Below, piece after piece: positions 1-8,600 of a DNA stretch of 34,731 nucleotides (within the stretch, counting starts at the first letter, position 1; each line of letters begins with the position of its first letter). Origin of the DNA: Gammaproteobacteria bacterium (GTDB lineage Bacteria; Pseudomonadota; Gammaproteobacteria; Pseudomonadales; Pseudomonadaceae); contig JAAXZZ010000001.1 of the NCBI GenBank assembly GCA_012719655.1, positions 1 to 34,731 on the forward strand, given 5' to 3'. Below the pieces are notes generated by a model. That model searched no databases, was not told the DNA's origin, and worked only from the letters and a program-made list of their open reading frames with translations. Made by a program: the position numbers and the translations under genes.

Positions 1-990
1 AGTTTTCTTCAGTAGTACGTCGAGTTGACTGCGTGCTTCTTCCAGCTGATTGGCGCGAATCAACGCCAAAACTAATCCATAGCGTGCCGGCTCCGATTGT
101 GAATCATCGGCAAGCTGGTTGCGAAAACGTTTCAAGGCTAAACCAGGCGTGTCTTCAAAAGTCAGCTGTAAGCGTGCGCGGATGAGTTGGTAGTACACAC
201 TGTCGACCACACCTTGGCCGTCACTGTATTGTTCAGCGCGGTTGCGCGTATCGGCAATCCGAGACTCAGAAACAGGGTGTGTCAGTAAAAACTCAGGTGG
301 CATACGGTCGTAACGGTATTGACGCATCAGGCGCTCAAACATGCTCGGCATGGCGCGCGGATCAAAGCCCGCTTTGGATAAATTGACTAAGCCGATACGG
401 TCAGCTTCTTGCTCATTCTGGCGTGAAAAACGTCGTTGTTCTTGAATGGCAGCGGCCTGTGTTGAAGCAATTGCCGCCATGCCGATATCACCGCCACCGG
501 CCGCAGCGGCAATTACCCCGGCCAGCATTGCTGCCATTAACGGGATTTGCATGCGTTTTTGTGCTTCTAAACCACGGGCAAAGTGGCGTTGTGATAGGTG
601 CGCTAATTCATGCGCCAGCACCGAGGCATACTCCGCTTCAGTTTGTGCGTGTAAGAACAGGCCGCCGTTGATACCAATAATGCCGCCGGGAGCAGCAAAG
701 GCGTTCAGTTGTGGGCTGGCTAGGAGAATAAACTCGAGACGACGATCATTGAGTTGACTGGTTTGTGCTAAGTGATACACGCTGCGTTCAACATACTCTT
801 TAAGTAGCGGATCCTCAAGTTGGCGCACTTGGCCGCGTAAAATACTCAGCCAAGCACGTCCCAGTTGATGTTCTTGCTCAGGCGAAACAATGGATGAGCT
901 GGAGTCTCCGAGTGAAGGCAGGTCGCTGGCCAAAGCAGGCGGCGCCAATAGACAGGCCAGTACGAATAGAGCGGGGCGGAAAAACGGCAT
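1..990 (-). CDS. bepA: BepA-like M48 periplasmic metalloprotease with TPR region (3' end cut by window edge)
   Basis: Reading leftwards from the ATG at 990, an open frame of 330 codons runs off the window without a stop, so the C-terminus is missing. The first ~21 residues form a signal peptide ending at ALAS. The M48 zinc motif HELAH lies at residues 127-131. It is followed by a hydrophobic Ala/Gly-rich stretch, NEQEADRIG (third zinc ligand region) and THPVSESRI. The last visible ~70 residues look like the start of TPR repeats (ARYGLVLALIRANQLEEA). This order is that of BepA/YfgC, a periplasmic protease-chaperone that assists or degrades stalled LptD and BAM substrates. The same gene precedes the TusA-like gene in P. 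aeruginosa as I recall it. Family confidence is high; the exact substrate is inferred from homologues. Confidence 0.9.
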   Translation of the reverse strand, partial: MPFFRPALFVLACLLAPPALASDLPSLGDSSSSIVSPEQEHQLGRAWLSILRGQVRQLEDPLLKEYVERSVYHLAQTSQLNDRRLEFILLASPQLNAFAAPGGIIGINGGLFLHAQTEAEYASVLAHELAHLSQRHFARGLEAQKRMQIPLMAAMLAGVIAAAAGGGDIGMAAIASTQAAAIQEQRRFSRQNEQEADRIGLVNLSKAGFDPRAMPSMFERLMRQYRYDRMPPEFLLTHPVSESRIADTRNRAEQYSDGQGVVDSVYYQLIRARLQLTFEDTPGLALKRFRNQLADDSQSEPARYGLVLALIRANQLEEARSQLDVLLKKT

Positions 991-1055
991 GGCACTCTCT
1001 TTACGGGTTTGACGATGGTATACGCTACAATGCGCGAAAACTCTGAGCAAGGCTA

Positions 1056-1069
1056 GCAATTGAAATTGC
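1056..1069. repeat. 14-bp perfect palindrome in the bepA/tusA divergent region
   Basis: GCAATT-GA-AATTGC reads the same on both strands. It sits 58 bases before the TusA-like start and 66 bases beyond the divergent protease start, where an operator would be expected. I could not place a convincing -35/-10 pair next to it, so a regulatory role is only a possibility. Confidence 0.35.
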
Positions 1070-1126
1070 ATCTGACTACTTTGACCATGGGGATGCGCAA
1101 GTGTTCTTTAAAGAAGGTGTAGCTAA

Positions 1127-1372
1127 ATGAATAAAACAGTGTGGCAACATGATGTGGAAGTGGATGCGCAAGGCTTAGCCTGTCCGATGCCATTGTTAAA
1201 GGCTAAGCTGGCGCTCAATAGTATGCCGATTGGTGCAGTATTAAAAGTGCTGGCCACGGATGCTGGTTCGCAGCGTGATTTTCGATCCTTTGCGAGCTTG
1301 GCGGGTCACAGTCTGCTCGCTGAAACAGTCGAGCAGGCTGTGTTTACTTATTGGCTACGCAAAGACTGCTGA
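1127..1372 (+). CDS. TusA/SirA/YhhP-family sulfur-carrier protein
   Basis: This 81-residue protein carries the family signature GLACPMPLLKAK, with the persulfide-bearing cysteine at residue 19. A second cysteine is at the C-terminus. TusA-family proteins relay sulfur as a cysteine persulfide for tRNA thiolation or molybdenum-cofactor chemistry. The P. aeruginosa gene in the same position (PA1006, as I recall) is linked to nitrate reductase and molybdenum homeostasis. The ATG follows a GAAGG ribosome site. The gene is divergent from the M48 protease and convergent with bcp, only 17 bases away. The fold family is near certain; whether this is true TusA or the PA1006-type paralogue cannot be decided here, so no symbol is given. 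Confidence 0.9.
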   Translation: MNKTVWQHDVEVDAQGLACPMPLLKAKLALNSMPIGAVLKVLATDAGSQRDFRSFASLAGHSLLAETVEQAVFTYWLRKDC

Positions 1373-1389
1373 TCGTTCACATGCTAACC

Positions 1390-1857
1390 CTATTCATTAG
1401 CTGACAAAGCTTGCGCGGCGCTCAGCACTTGCGCAGCGTGGCCAGCCACTTTAACTTTGCGCCATTCGTTACGTAAAACGCCTGCAGCGTCAATTAAAAA
1501 AGTGCTGCGTTCAATGCCCATGTGCTCTTTGCCATAGAGTTTTTTCAATTTGATTACATCAAATTGTTTGCACAGGACTTCTTCGGGGTCACTGATCAGC
1601 TCAAAGGGCAGGTTGTGCTTGGCTTTAAAATTTTCATGACTGCGCATGCTGTCGCGTGAGACACCAAAGACTAAAGTGTTTGCAGCTGTAAATTGCTCAT
1701 GTAAGTCGCGGAAATCTTGACTTTCAGTGGTGCAGCCTGGGGTGTTGTCTTTCGGGTAAAAATACAATACGACATTTTTTCCTGCTAAATCCGCCAGTTG
1801 CACGGTTTTTTCACTGGTAGCTTGTGCTGTGAAGTTGTCAATAGGTTGGTTCAGCAT
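1390..1857 (-). CDS. bcp: Thioredoxin-dependent peroxiredoxin, Bcp/PrxQ family
   Basis: The 155-residue protein has the peroxiredoxin core YFYPKDNTPGCTTESQDF, with the peroxidatic cysteine at residue 42 and downstream SRDS and STFLID elements. It reduces hydrogen peroxide and organic hydroperoxides in the cytoplasm. E. coli Bcp has a resolving cysteine five residues after the peroxidatic one; here that position (47) is not cysteine. The only other cysteine is at residue 96, so resolution must use C96 or an external thiol. The start at 1857 has GAGGAA upstream on the minus strand. The gene lies 15 bases after the gcvR-like gene and is probably cotranscribed with it. Confidence 0.95.
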   Translation of the reverse strand: MLNQPIDNFTAQATSEKTVQLADLAGKNVVLYFYPKDNTPGCTTESQDFRDLHEQFTAANTLVFGVSRDSMRSHENFKAKHNLPFELISDPEEVLCKQFDVIKLKKLYGKEHMGIERSTFLIDAAGVLRNEWRKVKVAGHAAQVLSAAQALSANE

Positions 1858-1872
1858 CGGTATTCCTCACGC

Positions 1873-2430
1873 TTAAGGTGTTTGTGGGCGCCAAGGCTCG
1901 ATTAAAGCATCTAAATTTAGCGAATCCGCAAAGTCTAAAAACTGATCGCGCAGCCAGTTGATTTGCGTACTGGCTAATAAAGTCACGGTAATCGTTGCAT
2001 TGAGCATGGTGGTATCGGTTTGAGGCGCTTGATAGGTGTCGTACGTAATGTTTTCTAAGCCAATCTGGTGATTGACAAAGAATTGACATAATTCTGCAAG
2101 GATGTCTGGACGATATAACGCACTGACATAAACAATATAAGGTAGCGCTTGCGGACGTTCTTCTTCATCTTCGCTGCGGGTGTGCGTCAGTTGTAAATCA
2201 TGACGTTTGGCTAAAGAGGCTAAACTGCTCTCTAGACGCGCTAAAGCATCCCAAGAACCGCCCGCTTGAACAACTAAAGCACTGTATTGGCCGTGGCGAG
2301 TTAAGCGACTGCTGATCACTGAGCAGCGGTTTTCTTGGCAGGCGCGGCAAATCACGTTAGTCAGTTCTAATGGGTCGCGGCCGGTGGCGCTTATTAAGAG
2401 GTATTGATCACGTAACGGGAGAACAGACAT
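1873..2430 (-). CDS. gcvR: GcvR-like protein with two ACT domains
   Basis: This 185-residue protein has two ACT-type halves: residues ~8-80 (YLLISATGRDPLELTNVICR) and ~97-175 (YIVYVSALYRPDILAELCQF). They are joined by an acidic linker (SEDEEER). E. coli GcvR has this layout and represses the glycine-cleavage operon by binding the activator GcvA. Pseudomonads carry this gene between bcp and dapA as recalled from PAO1, where its role is less clear. It has no DNA-binding domain. The ATG is preceded by AGGA at good spacing on the minus strand. It diverges from dapA across a 174-base region containing a perfect palindrome. Family assignment is solid; glycine-cleavage control is inferred. Confidence 0.85.
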   Translation of the reverse strand: MSVLPLRDQYLLISATGRDPLELTNVICRACQENRCSVISSRLTRHGQYSALVVQAGGSWDALARLESSLASLAKRHDLQLTHTRSEDEEERPQALPYIVYVSALYRPDILAELCQFFVNHQIGLENITYDTYQAPQTDTTMLNATITVTLLASTQINWLRDQFLDFADSLNLDALIEPWRPQTP

Positions 2431-2548
2431 TTAACATTCCTGCAAAGATTTTGAGCGTATTTTACGCCTCTAAGAGCGCTAGGGTAACGAAAAGAGGCGA
2501 CAAGTGGAATGGCAAAGACGCGAGCAGTGCTTGTGCAAGGCGAAAGGC

Positions 2549-2566
2549 ATCAGTAACATTACTGAT
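2549..2566. promoter_or_regulatory. 18-bp perfect inverted repeat upstream of dapA
   Basis: ATCAGTAA-CA-TTACTGAT is a perfect 8+2+8 palindrome, 38 bases before the dapA start and followed at once by an A/T-rich stretch (TTATATTTCTATTC) that could hold a -10 element. No plus-strand gene lies just upstream that would need a terminator, and no T-run follows, so an operator or leader hairpin is more likely. The regulator is unknown. Confidence 0.45.
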
Positions 2567-2604
2567 CTCTTATATTTCTATTCTATTTTGGCAGGAGCGG
2601 TTGC

Positions 2605-3483
2605 ATGATTTCGGGCAGTATGGTCGCAATAGTTACGCCCATGGATGCGCACGGCGCACTTGATTGGCAAGCTTTGTCAAGGCTTGTTGATTTTCACTTG
2701 CAAGAAGGTACTGATGCATTGGTTGTTGTGGGCACCTCTGGTGAGTCGGCAACATTGAATGTTGAAGAGCACGTTGAAGTGATTCGTCGGGTGGTTGAGC
2801 AAGTCAAGGGCCGCATTCCTGTGATTGCTGGTACTGGCGCCAACTGCACACGTGAAGCAGTCGAATTAACCAGTAATGCAAAAAATGTTGGTGCTGATGC
2901 CTGTTTATTGGTAACGCCATATTACAACAAGCCGACCCAAGAAGGTCTCTATCAGCACTTTAAGCACATTGCTGAAGCTGTAGCCATTCCGCAGATTCTC
3001 TATAACGTCCCAGGTCGCACGGTCTGCGATATGCTGGCGGACACTGTCGTGCGCTTGTCTGCAGTGCCTAATATTGTTGGTATTAAAGAGGCCACTGGTG
3101 ACATTGCTCGTGCTAAAGATATTATCGCCCGCGTACCCAGCGACTTTTATGTGTACTCTGGCGATGATGCGACCGCTTATGAGCTGATGCTGGCTGGCGG
3201 CAAAGGTAATATTTCAGTGACGGCCAATATTGCGCCACGTGCGATGCATGAGCTGTGCCAGTTGGCGATGGCTGGTGATGCGGCAGGGGCTAAAGCACTC
3301 AATGACCGCCTGATGCCGCTGCATGAGAACTTATTTTTAGAAGCGAATCCAATTCCGGTAAAGTGGGCGTTGCAACAGATGGGCTTAATTGAGCAAGGCA
3401 TTCGTTTACCGCTGACTTGGTTCAGCGAGCAATACCATGACACTTTACGCCAGGCCATGCGTCAGTCCGGCATTTTAAATTAA
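2605..3483 (+). CDS. dapA: 4-hydroxy-tetrahydrodipicolinate synthase
   Basis: This 292-residue enzyme condenses pyruvate with aspartate semialdehyde, the first committed step of lysine and diaminopimelate synthesis. Key positions are visible: Schiff-base lysine K161 (GIKEATGD), Y133 (YNVPGRT), the substrate loop [12 protein letters not shown] and the GDD segment. In the usual GTTGES motif the second threonine of the catalytic triad region is serine (GTSGES, T44-S45). The start is well supported by GGCAGGAGCGG just upstream. It is followed 18 bases later by bamC, as in Pseudomonas and E. coli (where bamC was first called dapX), so cotranscription is likely. Confidence 0.97.
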   Translation: MISGSMVAIVTPMDAHGALDWQALSRLVDFHLQEGTDALVVVGTSGESATLNVEEHVEVIRRVVEQVKGRIPVIAGTGANCTREAVELTSNAKNVGADACLLVTPYYNKPTQEGLYQHFKHIAEAVAIPQILYNVPGRTVCDMLADTVVRLSAVPNIVGIKEATGDIARAKDIIARVPSDFYVYSGDDATAYELMLAGGKGNISVTANIAPRAMHELCQLAMAGDAAGAKALNDRLMPLHENLFLEANPIPVKWALQQMGLIEQGIRLPLTWFSEQYHDTLRQAMRQSGILN

Positions 3484-3501
3484 TTTGAGGTTTTAAAACG
3501 C

Positions 3502-4605
3502 ATGAAGCGATTTGCCGGAATATGTATGCTAGCTGTCACTGCCAGCAGTATTACAGGCTGTGGATGGTTGATGGGTAAAGACGGTTACTTTCGTGACCGT
3601 GGCAGTGATTATCTTGAAGCGCGTCCAACGCCAGTTATGCAGCTGCCTGCAGGTACGCAAGCCAAACATCTTGATCCCTTGCTGCCCATTCCGCATCGTA
3701 TCACCGCCGCGGCACCTACTGGCGACTATCAAGTACCGCGTCCACAAGCTTTGCCGGCCAGTGCGTTCTCAGGTGATTTTAGCGTGCAGAAAAGTGGTCC
3801 TTTAAGCTGGGTCGTGGCGCAGCGTATTCCTGCGCAAGTCTGGCCTGTGGCGCAACAGTTTTTTGAAGAAAATGGTTTTAAACTGGCTGAAGAACGCGCT
3901 CATCTAGGTGAGTTTACTACTCAGTGGCAGGCACCAAGTGAGCTTAACGCTGGGCTGGTTCGCCAGTTATGGGGCAGTGCACCGAATGATTTACAAACGC
4001 GTTTTCGCGTGCGTATTGAGCCTGGCGTGCAGCGCAACAGCAGTGAAATCTTTATCGATCAAGCTCAGCGCAATGCTGGCAGTCAAGTTGCTGCGCCTTG
4101 GTCGGAAAACTCAATCACCAACAGCACTGCAGCCGTATTACTTGAAGAACTTAATGTCTATTTAGCCCAACGCAATGAGAAAGGTGACTCTGTCTCATTG
4201 TTGGCCAGTAAGACCACCTACGACACGCCTAAGCGTGTCACCTTAATTGATGGTGGTAACAACACTAAGGTGTTGCGCTTAGATGCCAGCTTTGATCGTG
4301 CCTGGTCCAGTGTCGGTCGTGCCTTGAGCGCTGCAGATATTCGCGTGGATGATCTCAATCGCAGCACTGGTGTCTACTACATTGATTTGGCTGAAGGCGC
4401 GAAGAAAGAAGAGCCGGGTTTCTTTAAGCGTTTATTTAGCTCTAAAAATAAAGTGGCTGAAACAGTCAGCAAAGAGCGCTATATCGTGCGTTTGACCGCA
4501 ATTAACCAGCAGGTGTTTGTCAGCGTTGAGCGTGACTTAGAAACCTTAGCCCCGGCCGATGTCAGCTTGCGCGTTTTAGAGCAGTTGCGTAGCCATTTAG
4601 ACTAG
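3502..4605 (+). CDS. bamC: Outer-membrane assembly lipoprotein BamC (NlpB)
   Basis: The 367-residue protein begins with a lipoprotein signal ending in the lipobox ITGC, with the lipidated cysteine at residue 20. A low-complexity N-terminal stretch (residues ~25-90) corresponds to the segment of BamC that binds BamD. Two helix-grip-like regions follow, roughly at residues 95-215 and 245-365. BamC is a non-essential accessory lipoprotein of the BAM complex that inserts beta-barrel proteins. Placement directly after dapA matches the family's usual neighbourhood. BamC is poorly conserved in sequence, so the call rests on lipobox, length and synteny together. Confidence 0.88.
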   Translation: MKRFAGICMLAVTASSITGCGWLMGKDGYFRDRGSDYLEARPTPVMQLPAGTQAKHLDPLLPIPHRITAAAPTGDYQVPRPQALPASAFSGDFSVQKSGPLSWVVAQRIPAQVWPVAQQFFEENGFKLAEERAHLGEFTTQWQAPSELNAGLVRQLWGSAPNDLQTRFRVRIEPGVQRNSSEIFIDQAQRNAGSQVAAPWSENSITNSTAAVLLEELNVYLAQRNEKGDSVSLLASKTTYDTPKRVTLIDGGNNTKVLRLDASFDRAWSSVGRALSAADIRVDDLNRSTGVYYIDLAEGAKKEEPGFFKRLFSSKNKVAETVSKERYIVRLTAINQQVFVSVERDLETLAPADVSLRVLEQLRSHLD

Positions 4606-4625
4606 TTTCAAGCTCTTCAATTCAC

Positions 4626-4655
4626 CAGCAGGCGAAACGATGATTTCGCCTGCTG
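4626..4655 (+). terminator. Strong 12-bp hairpin between bamC and purC
   Basis: CAGCAGGCGAAA pairs perfectly with TTTCGCCTGCTG around a six-base loop (CGATGA). The following bases, CGTTTCTAAC, are only moderately T-rich. This could be an inefficient terminator or attenuator for the dapA-bamC transcript, or a processing site. The stem ends 25 bases before purC and leaves its AGGA ribosome site (4669-4672) free. Confidence 0.6.
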
Positions 4656-4680
4656 CGTTTCTAACTATAGGATTTTTGCA

Positions 4681-5550
4681 ATGAGTCAGCAGCCTTCACT
4701 TAGCCTCAAAAAACTCTATTCAGGCAAAGTTCGTGACCTGTATGAAATTGATGATCAGCGCATGCTGATGGTCGCTAGCGATCGTTTGTCTGCATTCGAT
4801 GTGATTTTGCAGCAGCCCATTCCAGATAAGGGCAAGATTCTCACAGAAATTTCTAACTTTTGGTTCAACAAGCTTGAGCACATTATTCCAAACCATTTCA
4901 CCGGTGATCAGGTCAGTGATGTGGTCAGTGCGCAAGAGTTGCCGTTGGTGGAAGGTCGCGCGGTGGTGGCTAAGCGTCTTAAGCCGGTTGCAGTGGAAGC
5001 CATTGTGCGCGGCTATTTAGTCGGTTCAGGTTGGAAAGAATACCAGCGCAGCGGCACGGTTTGCGGCATCCAATTACCAGCCGGCCTACAAGAAGCGCAG
5101 CAGTTGCCAGAGCCTATTTTTACTCCGTCAACTAAAGCTGCAGTGGGCGATCATGATGAAAATATTAGTTTTGCCCAGTGTGCTGAGATTATTGGTGAAG
5201 ATTTAGCCAAGCAAGTGCGTGATGCATCATTAGCGCTATACCAAGCAGCCGTTGAATACGCTGCAACGCGCGGCATTATCATTGCCGATACCAAATTTGA
5301 ATTTGGTTTAGACAGTGATGGCACTTTGACTTTGATGGATGAGGCATTAACGCCAGACTCCAGTCGTTTTTGGCCAGCAGACAGCTATCAGGTCGGCACT
5401 AATCCTCCGAGCTTCGACAAGCAATTTGTACGTGACTGGTTAGAGAGCAGTGGTTGGAATAAAGAGCCTCCAGCGCCTGCCATTCCGGCAGACATCGTGC
5501 AAAAAACGGCCGATAAATATCGCGAAGCGCTGCAGCGTTTAACCCAGTAG
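4681..5550 (+). CDS. purC: SAICAR synthase, long (~290-residue) form
   Basis: This enzyme joins CAIR with aspartate using ATP to give SAICAR in purine synthesis. The 289-residue sequence shows [11 protein letters not shown] near the N-terminus (ATP-binding loop), [10 protein letters not shown], the central [16 protein letters not shown] motif, and DTKFEFG and [12 protein letters not shown] near the C-terminus. These features and the length match the long class seen in yeast Ade1, Neisseria and Burkholderia. P. aeruginosa and E. coli have a ~236-residue class beginning with a GKAK-type loop. The position after bamC is where Pseudomonas keeps its short purC, which suggests replacement in place. 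The start is supported by AGGA at eight bases. Confidence 0.96.
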   Translation: MSQQPSLSLKKLYSGKVRDLYEIDDQRMLMVASDRLSAFDVILQQPIPDKGKILTEISNFWFNKLEHIIPNHFTGDQVSDVVSAQELPLVEGRAVVAKRLKPVAVEAIVRGYLVGSGWKEYQRSGTVCGIQLPAGLQEAQQLPEPIFTPSTKAAVGDHDENISFAQCAEIIGEDLAKQVRDASLALYQAAVEYAATRGIIIADTKFEFGLDSDGTLTLMDEALTPDSSRFWPADSYQVGTNPPSFDKQFVRDWLESSGWNKEPPAPAIPADIVQKTADKYREALQRLTQ

Positions 5551-5607
5551 TAGACCACCGCTTCACAGGTGTTTGATTGCTCTTTATTTGTTGAAAAAGG
5601 TTGCTTA

Positions 5608-8600
5608 ATGTCGGCTTCATTTGTTCATTTGCGTGTGCATAGCGAGTTTTCATTGGTGGATGGCTTGGTACGCATTAAACCATTGATTAAAGCAGTGAGT
5701 GACGCTGGTATGCCGGCTGTGGCTGTCACCGATCAGAGCAATATGAGTTCGCTGGTGAAGTTTTATACGGCCGCACAAAAAGGAGGTGTGAAGCCAATTT
5801 GTGGTGCTGATATTTGGCTCGCTAGCGCTGAAGAAGATGGGCCGCTGACGCGGATGACCTTGTTGGTGATGACGCCGCAAGGTTATCGCAATTTAACCGA
5901 GCTGATTTCCCTCGGTTTTACTGATGGCCAACACAATGGCTTGGCCATCTTGCAACGCGATTGGGTCAAGCAAGCCGCGACAGGTTTGATTGCACTGTCT
6001 GGAGCAAAAGAGGGTGAGATTGGCTTGGCTCTGCTGGCGGGTGATAAGGCTAAAGCGACAGAGCTATTGGCTGAGTGGCAAGCTGTATTTGGCGATCGCT
6101 TTTATTTAGAGTTGCAGCGTACGCAGCGCCCGAATGATGAAGAGCATGTGCATGCGGCGGTTGCTTTGGCGGCCGAGACAGGTGTGGCTGTGGTGGCCAC
6201 CAATGATGTGCGTTTTTTACAGCAAGATGATTTTGCTGCACATGAAACCCGTGTCTGTATTGGTGAAGGTCGTACGCTGGATGATCCACGCCGTCCGCGT
6301 CTGTATTCGGAGCAGCAGTATTTAAAAACCCCAGCCGAAATGGCCGAGTTGTTTGCTGATATTCCAGAAGCGTTAAGCAATAGCGTTGAGATCGCCAAAC
6401 GCTGCAATATCGAAGTGCAACTGGGGAAGCACTTCTTACCCGACTTTCCTGTGCCAGAAGGCATGACCATTGATGAGTATTTGCGCCATGTGTCATTTGC
6501 AGGGCTGGAAGAACGCCTGTCAGTGACCTTGCCCAAAGACACGCCTGATTATGCTGCCAAGCGTAAAGTGTATGATGATCGCTTGAACTTTGAGCTGGAT
6601 ATTATTATTCAGATGGGCTTTCCTGGTTATTTTTTGATCGTCATGGACTTTATCCGTTGGGCGAAAAATAACGGTGTGCCGGTCGGGCCTGGCCGTGGAT
6701 CGGGGGCCGGCAGTCTGGTGGCTTATGTGCTGCACATTACCAACCTTGATCCGCTGCTGTATGACTTGCTGTTTGAACGCTTTCTTAACCCAGAGCGGGT
6801 TTCCATGCCTGACTTTGACGTCGACTTCTGCATGGATGGCCGTGATCGGGTGATTGATTATGTGGCCAACACTTATGGGCGTACCGCGGTTAGTCAGATT
6901 ATTACCTTCGGTACCATGGCGGCTAAGGCGGTGGTGCGCGATGTCGCGCGCGTGCAAGGCAAAGCCTACGGTTTAGCGGATCGCCTGTCGAAGATGATTC
7001 CGTTTGAAGTGGGCATGACGCTTAGTAAAGCATTTGAGGCGGAAGAGGCGTTACGCGATTTTCTTGCGGCCGATGAAGAAGCTGCAGAAATTTGGGCAAT
7101 GGCACTCAAACTGGAGGGTATCACTCGCGGCACAGGTAAACACGCCGGTGGCGTAGTGATCGCCCCCACTAAACTGACGGACTTTTCCCCCATTTCCTGC
7201 GATGAAGAGGGGGCGGGACTGGTCACCCAGTTTGATAAAGATGACGTGGAAGCCGCTGGGCTGGTGAAGTTTGACTTCTTGGGTCTGCGTACTCTGACCA
7301 TTATTAAATGGGCGCTAGAAAACATTAACCGTGACCGTGCCAAGGTGGGTGAGCCGCCGCTGGATATCGACTTTATTCCGCTGGATGACAAGCCAACCTA
7401 TCAAATGCTGCAGCGTGCAGAAACCACCGCTGTATTCCAGCTTGAATCACGTGGCATGAAGGAGCTGATTAAAAAGCTCAAACCCGACTGCTTGGAAGAC
7501 CTTATTGCTTTGGTGGCCTTGTTCCGTCCAGGTCCATTGCAATCGGGAATGGTGGATGATTTTATCAACCGTAAGCATGGCCGTGCTGAGTTGGCTTACC
7601 CGCACTCTGATTATCAATATGAAGGCTTGAAACCTGTTTTGGCACCCACTTATGGGATTATTTTGTACCAAGAACAGGTCATGCAAATTGCTCAGGTGAT
7701 GGCAGGTTACACCTTAGGTCAAGCCGATATGCTGCGCCGTGCCATGGGTAAAAAGCAGCCTGAGGAGATGGCCAAACAACGTGACGGTTTTGTTGATGGC
7801 TGTACCGCCAATGGTATTGATCCGCATCTGGCCGCTAATATTTTTGACTTGGTAGAGAAGTTTGCAGGCTATGGTTTTAACAAGTCGCATTCGGCTGCTT
7901 ATGGTCTAGTGTCGTATCAGACCGCTTGGTTAAAACAGCATTATCCACCGCAATTTATGGCAGCAGTGTTATCCGCTGATATGGATAACACCGATAAAGT
8001 GGTCATTCTGGTCGAAGAATGTCGCAATATGAAGTTGCGTATTATGGCGCCAGATGTGAATCAGTCTGAATACAAGTTCACTGTTAACGCTGAAGGCCAT
8101 GTGGTTTACGGTCTGGGTGCGATTAAAGGGGTGGGCGAAGGTCCAGTTGAGGCCATTGTTGCTGCGCGGGGTGAACGGCCGTTCACCGATTTATTCGACT
8201 TCTGTGCACGCATGGATTTAAAACGTATTAATAAGCGCACACTGGATCCTTTACTGCGCAGTGGTGCATTGGATCGCCTGGGGCCGTACTTTTCTGAGCA
8301 GTTCGATGAGTATCAAGCGGGTATTGATCGCAATCGTGCTGTGTTGCTGGCCGCCATGGATGAAGCTATTCAGACGGCTGATCAAGCCGCACGTAACCGC
8401 GAAAGTGGTCACATGGATTTGTTTGGCGAGATGTTTGCTGAGGAAGACGTGGATCTGTATGCGCAGTATCGCAACGCGCGCGAGCTGAGTTTAAAAGAGC
8501 GTTTGAAAGGCGAGAAAGAAACCTTAGGTTTGTACTTGACCGGCCACCCAATCGATGAATATGAAGGCGAGGTCAGGCGGTTTGCACGCCAGCGTATTAT

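Noticed and set aside
6050..6542. Two overlapping ~147-codon minus-strand frames opposite dnaE
   Set aside because: Both mirror dnaE coding sequence and have skewed composition typical of antisense frames.
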